This document shows positions 56,058 to 64,000 of a stretch of DNA of 64,000 nucleotides, one piece after another. The position numbers and the translations under genes are program-made. Under the pieces are notes generated by a model. It worked only from the letters and a program-made list of their open reading frames with translations, had not been told where the DNA came from and made no database searches. This DNA is from Gambelia wislizenii (taxonomy: Eukaryota > Chordata > Lepidosauria > Squamata > Crotaphytidae), in assembly GCA_030847615.1 (NCBI GenBank), contig JAUMIR010000015.1, positions 5,659,501 to 5,723,500 on the forward strand, written 5' to 3'. The first letter of the stretch is position 1, and each line of letters starts with the position of its first letter.

Positions 56058-56895
56058 CTAGGGGAGAGGAAGAAAAGAAAAAGAAAGGAAGAAAGATTAA
56101 AACTCAGGTTACCTTGAGAAAGCACCTCTTTTGCCAAGGTTGGCCTGAGGTAGTTTGCTGCGTGAGGTAAAGACACAAAACGGCACCCTCCTCCTCAATT
56201 TCAGCTGGCAATGAATGGGAGGCCTTCACCACACATGAGGAGATTGGCCCAGTTTAACCAGCATGGGGCACAACGGTTCTGTTTTTCAAGAGTGGAAAAT
56301 GTCCAAGGAGCTCATAAGGAACAGCTGGGGCTGCCACTGCCACCCCTTCAGCATCTGCCACCTGAGACAATTGCCACATTGCCCCAGGGTAGAGACGGCC
56401 TCTCCTTATACTGGGGATGGGGAAAGTGCAGGCCTTGGGCCTCATGTGGCCCCTAGACTTCACTTTGGGGCCCCGGAAGCCCCCAGCACCAGCATCTAAA
56501 AGCTCCCTCAATTCTCCCTATCCAAACACCATGCAAAACCCCCAAAAATGTGCAGAAATTATGTCTTAATAATAACTTTTAAAATTATTTTAATTGATGT
56601 TTTTATATGCAATTTAATCTGTATTTGTTTTAATCATAAACTTTGTATGCTGTCTTGAGTCCCAGTATGGGGTAAAAGGCAGGGTAAGAATGAATGAAGA
56701 AGAACATGCCAAAATATGCTCCCACCCCCTAAAGCTTCCCAGACTCTCCTGCCCATGAAAATATTTCAATTTTTGGCACCCAGTGTTACTTCTGGCCACC
56801 AATTTGACTAGTTTACAGCCAAAAATGTGACCCTTTCCACAATGTTGGATGGGTGCGGCCTGCAGAGGGGCATGAAGGGGGAAATGGCCCTCAGC
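56058..56895. other. RORC intron with possible LINE and hAT-like remnants
   Basis: 56585-56700 has the T-rich stretch plus GTCTTGAGTCCCAGTATGGG and AATGAATGA of a LINE 3' end. 56405-56470 (GGGGATGGGGAAAGTGCAGG) resembles a hAT-like end. Confidence 0.4.
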
Positions 56896-57075
56896 TAGGG
56901 TTGCCAGAGTGAAAACTGGAAAGGGCTCTTATCCTTTTAATGGTTGCTTAGAAGAAGAAATTTCAGAAGGTGTGGCTTGTTATTCAGTTGTGTGGAAAGA
57001 AACCCCTGTTGAAACTCTGCCTTCTGTCCATTAAATGGACAGGTGGCATTATCTGTTTTCAGTCTGGCAACTCTA
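56896..57075. mobile_element. Palindromic element, GGTTGCCAG family, copy 3, in a RORC intron
   Basis: The left end TAGGGTTGCCAGAGTGAAAA and the right end TTTTCAGTCTGGCAACTCTA are clearly inverted, with TA at each terminus. The inner arms match the other two copies. Confidence 0.82.
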
Positions 57076-57087
57076 CCTCATGTAGTT

Positions 57088-57770
57088 CATAGAATTATAG
57101 AATCATAGAGTTGGAAGAGACCTCAAGGGCCATCCAGTCCAACCCCCTGCCATGCAGAAATACACAGTCGAAGCATTCCCGACAGATGGCCATCCAGCCT
57201 CTGTTTAAAACCCTCCAAAGAAGGAGACTCCACCACACTCTGAGGAAGTGCATTCCACTTCTAAACAGCTCTTACTGTCAGGAAGTTCTTCCTAATCTTT
57301 AGGTGGAATCTCTTTTCCTGCAGTTTGAACCCATTGCTCCGTGTCCTAGTCTCTGGAGCAGCAGAAAACAAGCTTGCTCCATCCTCACTATGACATCCCT
57401 TCAAATATTTAAACATGGCTATCATGTCCCCTCTCAACCTTCTCTTCTCCAGGCTAAACATAGCCAGCTCCCTAAGTCACTCCTCATAGGGCATCATGGC
57501 TTCTAGACCTCCCACCATCCTGGTCGCCCTCCCCTGGACATGTTCCAGATTCTCAATATCCTTCTGGACTTGTGGTGCCCAGAACTGAACATGGTATTCC
57601 AGGTGAGGTCTGACCAAAGCAGAATAGAGTGGCACTATTACTTCCCTTGATCTAGACACTATACTTCTATTAATGCAGCCTAGAACCGCATTGGCTTTTT
57701 TAGCTGCTGCATCACACTGCTGACTCATGTTCAGCTTGTGGTCCACTAAGACTCCTTGATCCACTCCTGC
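57088..57770 (-). mobile_element. CR1 LINE 3' end in a RORC intron
   Basis: The reverse tail CATAGAATTATAGAATCATA starts it; the ORF C-terminus follows, extending to the [20 protein letters not shown] region near 57740 on the minus strand. Truncated at its 5' side. Confidence 0.9.
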
Positions 57771-57820
57771 CCTATAAATCCCTCCTAAATATCCCCAAAG
57801 CACCAGATCCCATCTGATCT

Positions 57821-58683
57821 TAGAATCATAGAGTTGGAAGAAACCACAAGGGCCATCCAGTCCAACCTCCTGCCATGATGGAGTACCCAATCAAAGCATT
57901 CCCGACAGATGGCCATCCAACCTCTGTTTAAAAACCTCCAAAGACTCTGAGGCAGCATGTTCCACTGTTGAACAGTTCTTACCATCAGGAAGTTCTTCCT
58001 AATGTTTAGGTGGAATCTCTTTTCCTGGAGTTTGAACCCATTGCTCTGTGTCTTAGGGCCGGTTTACACAGCAGATTTATTGCGGCAACTTGCGGTTTAA
58101 TTATTTTCCGCAGCTGTGCCAGTCAGTTTTTTTTTCTAATTATGTCGCTTTGAAGTTCAGACTTGAATAAGTGTGGGGGGTGTGGCTCTGTGTGTCTCTG
58201 TAAATCTGCCTGTAAATGAACTCACTCCATAAAGCAGAGGGAGAGTTTTTGCAAACTGGCTCGCAAAATAGCAGACAGGATTTTTGCAAGTTTCTTCTCT
58301 AATGGCTACTGTCTTTGCCTCCTCCCTGCCCCTCTTTTAAGCCCACCCCTGCATCATCAACCAATCACAATGCAGCTGTGCTTTAACCCTTAGCGGAATG
58401 CTAGTTTACACTGCCAATAAAGCACTACATTGCAAATATTCCTGCAAAAATAGTGACATCCCCTGTCACGCTATATTTGGGCGTTTTACCTTCCCCCCTT
58501 CTGAATGAGGCGATGCTGTGCTGCGGTTCGTGGGAACTATGAGCTATCTTAGCGGTATATTTAGGGGAATATTTGCCCGTGTAAACGACCCCTTAGTCTC
58601 TGGAGCAGCAGAAGACAAGCCTGCTCCATCCTCAGTATGACATCCCTTCAAGTATTTAAACATGGCTATCATGTTTACACAAT
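57821..58683 (-). mobile_element. CR1 3' end, split by a Harbinger-like element
   Basis: It starts at AGAATCATAGAGTTGGAAGA, runs to GCTCTGTGTCTTA at 58055 and resumes at 58596 (GTCTCTGGAGCAGCAG) until about 58680. Confidence 0.87.
58056..58592. mobile_element. PIF/Harbinger-like element, copy 3 (537 bases), in a RORC intron
   Basis: The left end is GGGCCGGTTTACACAGCAGA and the right end TTGCCCGTGTAAACGACCCC. TTA flanks both sides inside a CR1, so the empty site reads GTGTCTTAGTCTCTGG as expected for CR1. Confidence 0.85.
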
Positions 58684-58777
58684 CCAAGCACTCCCGACAG
58701 ATGGCCATCCAGCCTCTGTTTAAAAGCCTCCAAAGAAGGAGACTCTGCCACATTCCCAGGCAGTGCATTCCACCATT
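58684..58777 (-). mobile_element. CR1 3'-end fragment
   Basis: CACTCCCGACAGATGGCCAT and CCTCCAAAGAAGGAGACTCT repeat a part of the CR1 3' end already present in the neighbouring copy, so this is a separate insertion or duplication. Confidence 0.75.
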
Positions 58778-58860
58778 GGAAGCTATGCAGGGTTGGTTCT
58801 GGTTAGTACTTGGATGGGAGACTGCCAACAAATACCAGGTGCTGTTGGAGTTGTGCTTGG
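58778..58860 (+). mobile_element. 5S rRNA-headed SINE fragment, copy 3
   Basis: GGAAGCTATGCAGGGTTGGT, TCTGGTTAGTACTTGGATGG and GAGACTGCCAACAAATACCA with GGTGCTGTTGG follow the 3' half of 5S rRNA. Confidence 0.75.
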
Positions 58861-59459
58861 ATGAATGGGTTTGAAGCAGAGCTTGGAAGGACAGAGGGTG
58901 TTCAATCCCAGCACAGAATGGGGAGGGACCTCTGTGAGTGAGACTCTGAGCATATCAGCTGGGAGGGAATGACAGTGGAAAGTTGACTGTTGGGAGAGTC
59001 AGTGGGATGCGTCAGATGTGAGAATCCGTGGGGAGTGAGTGTTACTGGGTGTATGAATTGAGTGGAAGCAAGGTCTGATACCATCTGTTTGAAATATTAA
59101 TATATAGTTAATACCAAATCTTGGAAGTTGTTAAAGCTGGGTTATAATAATCTGAACTGATTTGTTAAATTGTTCACACTGATTCAGACCTTCTTCATTC
59201 ACCCTGGAATAAAGGCTTTACCATCAGAAGAAACACTTTTAGCCACACTTCTTCCCAAAAAGGCCATGTAGAGGCCCAGGCTCCAAATGCAGAAAGGGAT
59301 TTAAAAGGGGGACCCTAGGCAAGGTGAGAATGACAGGCAGTTCATTCATCCTAGCAAGGCTAGGAACTGCAGGGCCAGCCTGGTGGGACCATCGTCACAC
59401 CACCTCTGAGTATTCCTTGCCTAAGAAAACCCTATGGGGTTGTTGTAAGTTGACAGGTG
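58861..59459. other. RORC intron, unassigned
   Basis: Non-coding; no recognised repeat apart from CTTGCCTAAGAAAACCCTAT (59412-59431), a SINE-body word. Confidence 0.4.
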
Positions 59460-59910
59460 ACTTTTTCCCCAATTTCTTTTTGTCCCAGAATGGCCTCTGG
59501 GGTGTGGGGAGGGCATCTCCACCACATTTGGAGCACCCCTAGGTTAAAATAATGTGATTTTTTTTCAAAGAACATTTTTTTTTTGCTCCAAAATGTCTTT
59601 TTGAGGGGGCTTGGGGTGAAACTTTCACAACATTTCCCTCCTCCCAGACCAATTTAGACCCTGGAGAATATTTTTTTTAAAACAGGAAGCGAATGGAAAG
59701 TGACTTCCATTCACTTCCTGTTGTTAAAAAAAGACCTCTCCTAGGCCTAAAATGGTCCAGGAAGGCCCTGAAACATGGTGAAAATACCCCCATGTCCTCT
59801 AGAGGGCATTTGGGGGGAAACTGATTTTTTTTGGTAGATGTAGATGTGGTGGGGGTACAGCCCTCCAAGGTCTCCTAGGGGACCAATGTAGCTTTCCACA
59901 GTTGCTTAAC
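59460..59910. mobile_element. hAT-like nonautonomous element, AGGAAGTG family, copy 3, in a RORC intron
   Basis: The core AACAGGAAGCGAATGGAA is followed by its inverse TTCCATTCACTTCCTGTT at 59703-59720, a strong hairpin, then AAAAAAGACCTCTCCTAGGC and CTAAAATGGTCC. It ends about 100 bases from the 60016 exon donor. Confidence 0.5.
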
Positions 59911-60015
59911 CTTGCTCTAGAGGATGCTAGGAGTTGCAGTTGGACAATGTCTGGAATGATTCCCACCCTGGTGTGTTAGAAAAGCTGACCCACATGAAAA
60001 TAGCTCCCCCTTCAC

Positions 60016-60148
60016 CTGCTTTGAGCAGCACAATCTGATCATTTTGGCACAGATCCATGAAACCAGCCATGCGCTTGGCAAACTCCACCACGTACTGGAT
60101 GGCTTCTGTGATGCGGCAGGCACAGCGTTCCCACATCTCTTCCATGGA
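60016..60148 (-). CDS. RORC: RORC internal exon, ligand-binding domain helix 3-4 region; first RORC exon visible
   Basis: This 133-base exon has an acceptor ending CCAG (AG at 60149-60150) and a GTGAAG donor (GT at 60014-60015). It begins [20 protein letters not shown] and continues [19 protein letters not shown] and VLLKAG. The EFAKR and [13 protein letters not shown] segments are the nuclear-receptor signature of helices 3-5, including the helix 3 Lys of the co-activator charge clamp. In the [10 protein letters not shown] stretch, the position I recall as His323 in human ROR-gamma reads Arg. Upstream exons (DNA-binding domain, hinge, helix 1) were searched for by eye up to 64000 and not found, so the gene continues off the right edge. 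Confidence 0.95.
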
Positions 60149-60194
60149 CTGGTTGAGAGAAAGCGGGAAAGGGGGAAGGATGTTAATACAGGTG

Positions 60195-60660
60195 GCTGAG
60201 TTACAGTGGTTGTTATTTGCTGTCAAGTCAACTTTGACATGGTGTCCATATGAATGAGAGACACCCCCCCCTTCGCCAAACCCTGGGCATCCACTGCTCT
60301 GCGCAGGTCGTGGCTTCCTTGATTGAATCAACCCACCAGGAGTCCAGCCTCCCTCTTTTCTTACTACCTACCACTTTACCACGCATTATTGCCTTTTCCA
60401 ATGAGCCATGTTTCCTCACGACATGTCCAAAGTATGACAGCCTCAATTGAGTCATCTTCACTTCTAGGGAGAGTTCAGGCTAAGACCCATTCATCCGTTT
60501 TTTAGCAATCCACAGTATCCGCAGAACTCTCCTCCAGCACCCCATTTCAAACAAGTTGATTCTCTTCCTGTCAGCTTTCTACACTGTCCGGTTTTCACAC
60601 CCATACACTGAAATCGGAATACTATGTCCTGGATGATTCTGACTTTGGTATTTAATGTTA
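60195..60660 (-). mobile_element. Bov-B (RTE) LINE 3'-end fragment upstream of a RORC exon
   Basis: The minus frame 60461-60228 encodes RLSYFGHVVRKHGSLEKAIM, then [20 protein letters not shown] and KEATTC, the C-terminus of RTE/Bov-B polyproteins. More 5' sequence of the same ORF can be followed, with breaks, to about 60660. The right-hand end is close to TGGTATTTAATG. The fragment starts only about 50 bases from the acceptor of the 60016-60148 exon. Confidence 0.85.
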
Positions 60661-60861
60661 TGTCGTTATTGTTACCCTACTTGTAGTAAACTAGGACTCT
60701 GCACCAGGCATATAGCTTTGGGAGACCTTCTAGGCATCATGGCCAAATATTATTAGCTGTCCAGTGGCAAGGAAAGACCATGCTGGACATTATTTTGCAT
60801 TCACTTTGTAGGAAACAGCATTTTCTGTGCAGGAAATAATATTTATATTATTTTATATTAT

Positions 60862-61040
60862 GGAGCCAGTGTGGCGTAGTGGTTTGAGTACTGGACTATG
60901 AATATGGAGACCAGGGTTTAAATCCCTGCTTGGCCATGAAAACCCACTTGGATGACCTTGGGCATGTCATACACTTTCAGCCTCAAAAAACCCAGTGATA
61001 GGTCAGAAACAACCTGACGGCACACAACAACAACAACATT
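60862..61040 (+). mobile_element. Sauria-type SINE with (AAC)n tail
   Basis: GGAGCCAGTGTGGCGTAGTG, GAGACCAGGGTTTAAATCCC, then a deleted middle and the tail GAAACAACCTGACGGCACAC with (AAC)n. Confidence 0.87.
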
Positions 61041-61494
61041 ATTATATTGTTTATATTACTTTATATTTATACTATTTTCTTGGCAGAAACAGCTGTTTAT
61101 TGCACGGAAAATACTGTTTTCTGCACACTCCCCCCCCCAAAAAACCTGTGAATTTTGCACAGAAAATAAGTCTTGAACTACAAAGATTCTCATCTGTCCA
61201 GAATTCTTCTTCTCAGGCTTTCCTGACACAAAACGTGTTTTTGACTATTTTTTCAGAAATATTTTCAAATGTTCTTTCCATATCTAGTAGGGGATGATGT
61301 GAAGTGAGTCTCTGGGCAAAAGCTTAGTTAGAACCAGCTAATCACAACTCCTGGAATGCTGTGAAAGGTGGCCTAGTGGGGAAGGATTTAACTTAGAGGC
61401 TTGCCTGTAAAAGAGTTAGAGACCTGCAGAATAAAGCAGGATTAGGGCAGTTAGAGGCAGAGTGAAGGCCAGTTATTAGGAAAAGAGGAAAGAC
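61041..61494. other. RORC intron, unassigned
   Basis: AT-rich ATTTTATATT words and a C run at 61129; no coding exon. Confidence 0.4.
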
Positions 61495-61640
61495 AGAGCC
61501 AGCATGGTATAGTGGATTGAGCACTGGAACTAAGACTCTAGAGACCAGGATTCGAATTTCTGCTTGGCCATGGAAACCCACTGGGTGACCTTGAGCAAGC
61601 CACACTCTCTCATCGTCAGAAGAAGGCCGTGTCAAGTGTG
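61495..61640 (+). mobile_element. Sauria-type SINE fragment
   Basis: GAGCCAGCATGGTATAGTGG, GAGACCAGGATTCGAATTTC and GAGCAAGCCACACTCTCTCA give the head and middle; 3' part truncated. Confidence 0.84.
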
Positions 61641-62619
61641 TCTGACTGTTTTCAATTACGAATTGAAAGAGGAAACTGGTCATGATTTACCACATGGGAC
61701 CCACTGGTCGGCACAGCCGCTTGTCCTGGAGAGGTCACCTTGAGGCCCAAATACCTGATCCAAGAAGGGATCTTGAGGATATAAAAGGGGCAAGGTGAGT
61801 GACAGGAGCCCAAGCCCTGGAGCTGCAGAGCCAAACCAGACAATAACCACACCAAATGCCACTTCTAATGTCCCAATCTGTTGCTTTATCCCTCTCCTCC
61901 TTTCTTTTTGAATCAGCAATTTACCCCCAAAATGGGACTGGGAACATTTTCCTCCAAAGCAATTTATCCCTATGTTCTCAAAGCCGGTGGTGTGAATTAA
62001 TGCCTCCGTTCTCCTGTCTGAGTCACTCCTCGGCAATTTTAGAGGCAGAACACCAGAGAGGCATTTCTCATTACTTAATGGGTGTTCAGCATGCAGCTCT
62101 GAATCTCACTGAAATCCCTTCCCCCTTCCCTGTGACACACTGTCCAATTCTGCTTAATTTTTTTTAGGGAGGAAAATACATAACACTTTAAAATCCCATA
62201 AATTTAAATTTTAAACCTGTGCTGGCAGAAATGTAAAGGAGGGAAAAAAGGCCAACCTTGCACATACATAGTCCAATTGGCTACAAAATTACTTGCTTTT
62301 GGACATTCACCAAAGCTGGATGATGACGGCAGGAGGGACTCTTTTAGAAGCCAAAGAAAAGCAGGTTTTCTTTTTAAGGCTTTAGGACAGAGGGAGAATG
62401 AGCCTGTAGCTTACGATGAAGAAAACAAGAGCTTTTTTTTTGGGTTGTTGATATTCTGATATGAAGGGGGACATTGGAAATTTTGAATATTCTGATAAGA
62501 AGGGAAGAAAAATGCCGAAACCATACTCAGGGCTTGTCTAGATGCAATGGTATGCTGTGAGTGATTGCACATTTTCACCCATTCGCAGTGATGCTGCTTT
62601 GTCACCACTATTTTTTCAC
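61641..62619. other. RORC intron or upstream region, unassigned
   Basis: I looked on the minus strand for the preceding ROR exon (helix 1 region) and did not find it. Long open frames such as 61680-62036 show no ROR similarity. Confidence 0.45.
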
Positions 62620-62740
62620 CTACCATATATTCCAGCATATAAGACGACTGGGCGTATAAGACCCCCCCCCCCAATTTCCAGCCAAAAATCTAGGCTTAGG
62701 CATATACTCGCCGTATAAGACCACCACCCCCAATTTGGCT
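62620..62740. repeat. TATAAGAC-type repeat
   Basis: ACCATATATTCCAGCATATA, the motif GCGTATAAGAC and the inverse-like GCATATACTCGCCGTATAAG recur here. I recall similar TATAAGAC-type sequences as dispersed repeats in other vertebrates. Confidence 0.5.
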
Positions 62741-63590
62741 GGCTGGCTGACTGGCTGGGGGAGCCTTGCCAGCTGATCCTCTTTGTTTCCTAACTTTCTC
62801 CTCGTGAGTTGGGAAAGCAAACAGGATCAGCTGGCAGGGCTCCCCCATACAGCCAGCCGCAACATTCGCCCCTCTCTTCAACCTTCCAGTCAAACTTGAC
62901 TTGAAGGTGGAGGAAAGGGGCGAAAATGCCCAGTTTGCCTCAGCAGCCCCTTTCCCTTCGTCTTGGCTCTTCCGAAGGGGACCAAGGCGGGGGAAGCGGG
63001 GGTCGCTGCGGCAAACCCCTAGATTCGCCCCCTCTCCCCAACTTTAAGGAAGGTGGGGAGAAGGGGCGAAGATGCCCCCTTTGGCTCCGCAGCCCCGATC
63101 CCTCCTTCTGGGCTCCCTTCCAAAGGGTGCCCAGAAGGAGGACGCGGAGCCGTGGAGCCAAACCACGGGATTCGTGCCCTCTCCCCACCTTCAAGAAAGA
63201 GGGAGCGAATCTAGGGGTTTAACTCCACAGCCCTGATGCCTCCTTCTGGGCTCCCTTTGCAAGGGAGCCCAGAAGAAGGCATTGGGGCTGCAGGGTTAAA
63301 CGGGCCCCCTTTGGCTGCACAGCCCCAATCCCAGGAGGAGGATGCGGACGCTGTGCAGCCAAACCAGGGATTCTCCCCCTCTCCCCACCTTCAAGGAAGG
63401 TGGGGAGAAGGGGCAAACATGCCCCTTTTGGCTGCACAGCCCCGATCTCTCCTTCTGGGCTCCCTCCTCCCATGATTCCCCAACCCACGAGGAAGCTGCC
63501 CAATCTCCTTGTGGGTTGGGGAATGCGGGATGGCCAGCTGGCTGGGGGGGCTGGAGGGAGGGGGCTTCGCAGCCGCCCACCCCCTAACTG
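62741..63590. repeat. GC-rich array of hairpin modules
   Basis: Several self-complementary modules occur in series: 62761-62850 (GCCAGCTGATCCT with its inverse), 63030-63061, 63102-63141, 63242-63279 and 63379-63410. The pair CTTCTGGGCTCCCTT and AAGGGAGCCCAGAAG at 63242-63279 is perfect. The same modules recur in the same order. Confidence 0.7.
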
Positions 63591-64000
63591 AAGCCGCGAT
63601 CTCAAGTGGGATCATGGATTTGGGGAGGAGGGGGTGGCTGGAGGGAGGGTAGATGGGTGGCTGGGGGGAGGGGGCTTCGCAGCCCCCCACCGCCTCCCCG
63701 AAGCCACGATCTCCAGTGGGTTCGTGGATTTGGGGAGGGGGGGTGGATGGAGGGAGGGTGCTGGAGGGAGGATGGATGGGTGGCTGGAGGGAGGGGGCTT
63801 CTCAGCCACCCACCCCCTCCCTGAAGCTGCGATCTCCAGTGGGATCGTGGCTTTGGGGAGGGGGGTGGCTGGAGGTAGGGTGGACAGGTGGCTGGGGGGA
63901 GGGGCTTCACAGCCACCCACCCCCTCCCTGAAGCCGCGATCTCCAGTGGGTTCGTGGATTTGGGGAGGGGGTGGTTGGAGGGAGGGCACTGGAGGGAGGA
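63591..64000. repeat. GC-rich tandem repeat, 107-123 base units, runs off the window
   Basis: The anchor GC.GCGATCTCCAGTGGG recurs at about 63593, 63703, 63826 and 63933, followed each time by TTCGTGGATTTGGGGAGG-like sequence and GGCTGGAGGGAGGG runs. Spacing is 110, 123 and 107 bases. The last unit is cut by the window edge. Confidence 0.85.

Larger units (their letters stand above)
46732..60148 (-). other. RORC: RORC 3' gene span: five exons and four introns (ROR-gamma C-terminal 208 residues)
   Basis: Joining the five exons gives 627 bases: 208 codons and a stop, with every junction in phase. Exon sizes 133, 108, 111, 110 and 165 (coding) are what I recall for vertebrate ROR genes. ROR-gamma is a ligand-regulated transcription factor acting as a monomer on ROR response elements; it controls circadian and metabolic genes and T-helper-17 lineage genes in mammals. 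Introns measure about 2.7, 4.3, 1.9 and 3.9 kb (3' to 5') and are loaded with SINEs, an L2 copy, CR1 pieces and palindromic DNA elements. The gene looks intact over the part that is visible. Confidence 0.93.

Noticed and set aside
62926..63989. Several open frames of 80-128 codons rich in Pro, Gly and Arg
   Set aside because: They are by-products of the GC-rich hairpin and tandem repeats.
60195..64000. Upstream RORC exon (hinge or DNA-binding domain) in the right part of the window
   Set aside because: I looked for the helix 1 region and the zinc-finger cysteines on the minus strand and saw none; these exons are taken to lie outside.

Overview
This is vertebrate nuclear DNA, most likely from a squamate reptile (lizard or snake). 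The case rests on the mix of transposable elements: CR1, L2, L1 and Bov-B (RTE) LINEs, tRNA-derived SINEs with a Bov-B-like 3' tail (Sauria type), SINEs with a 5S rRNA-like head, and many short palindromic DNA transposons. No bacterial or phage features are present.

Only two host genes can be supported, both on the minus strand. The first is a complete intronless coding region for a LINGO-family leucine-rich-repeat/Ig membrane protein (4195-6000, 601 aa), best called LINGO4. The second is the 3' part of RORC, which encodes the nuclear receptor ROR-gamma. Its five last coding exons (60016-60148, 55950-56057, 51581-51691, 49615-49724, 46732-46896) join in frame to give the last 208 residues of the ligand-binding domain with the AF-2 helix. 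The DNA-binding domain, hinge and N-terminal exons must lie beyond the right edge. From memory, RORC followed by LINGO4 on the same strand is also the mammalian order, so this looks like conserved microsynteny.

Layout: 1-4190 is repeats and a degenerate tandem array just 3' of LINGO4. 4195-6012 is LINGO4. About 6.1-13.2 kb is a nested stack of elements around a nearly full-length, broken L1. 14.1-14.7 kb is a G-rich minisatellite. 14.7-46.7 kb is a roughly 41 kb intergenic stretch filled with CR1, L2, Tx1/L1-like and other LINEs, SINEs and palindromic elements. 46.7-60.1 kb is RORC with repeat-rich introns. 60.2-62.6 kb is intron with a Bov-B fragment and SINEs. 62.6-64 kb is a GC-rich array of hairpins and tandem repeats that runs off the window.

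The two genes do not form a pathway unit. ROR-gamma is a nuclear transcription factor and LINGO4 a plasma-membrane protein; they are simply neighbours. I found no convincing new multi-gene system. The most unusual material is repeat architecture: nested insertions, several families of self-complementary elements (one a 315 bp palindrome), a telomere-motif inverted repeat, 5S-headed SINEs, and a PIF/Harbinger-like family with 3 bp target duplications.
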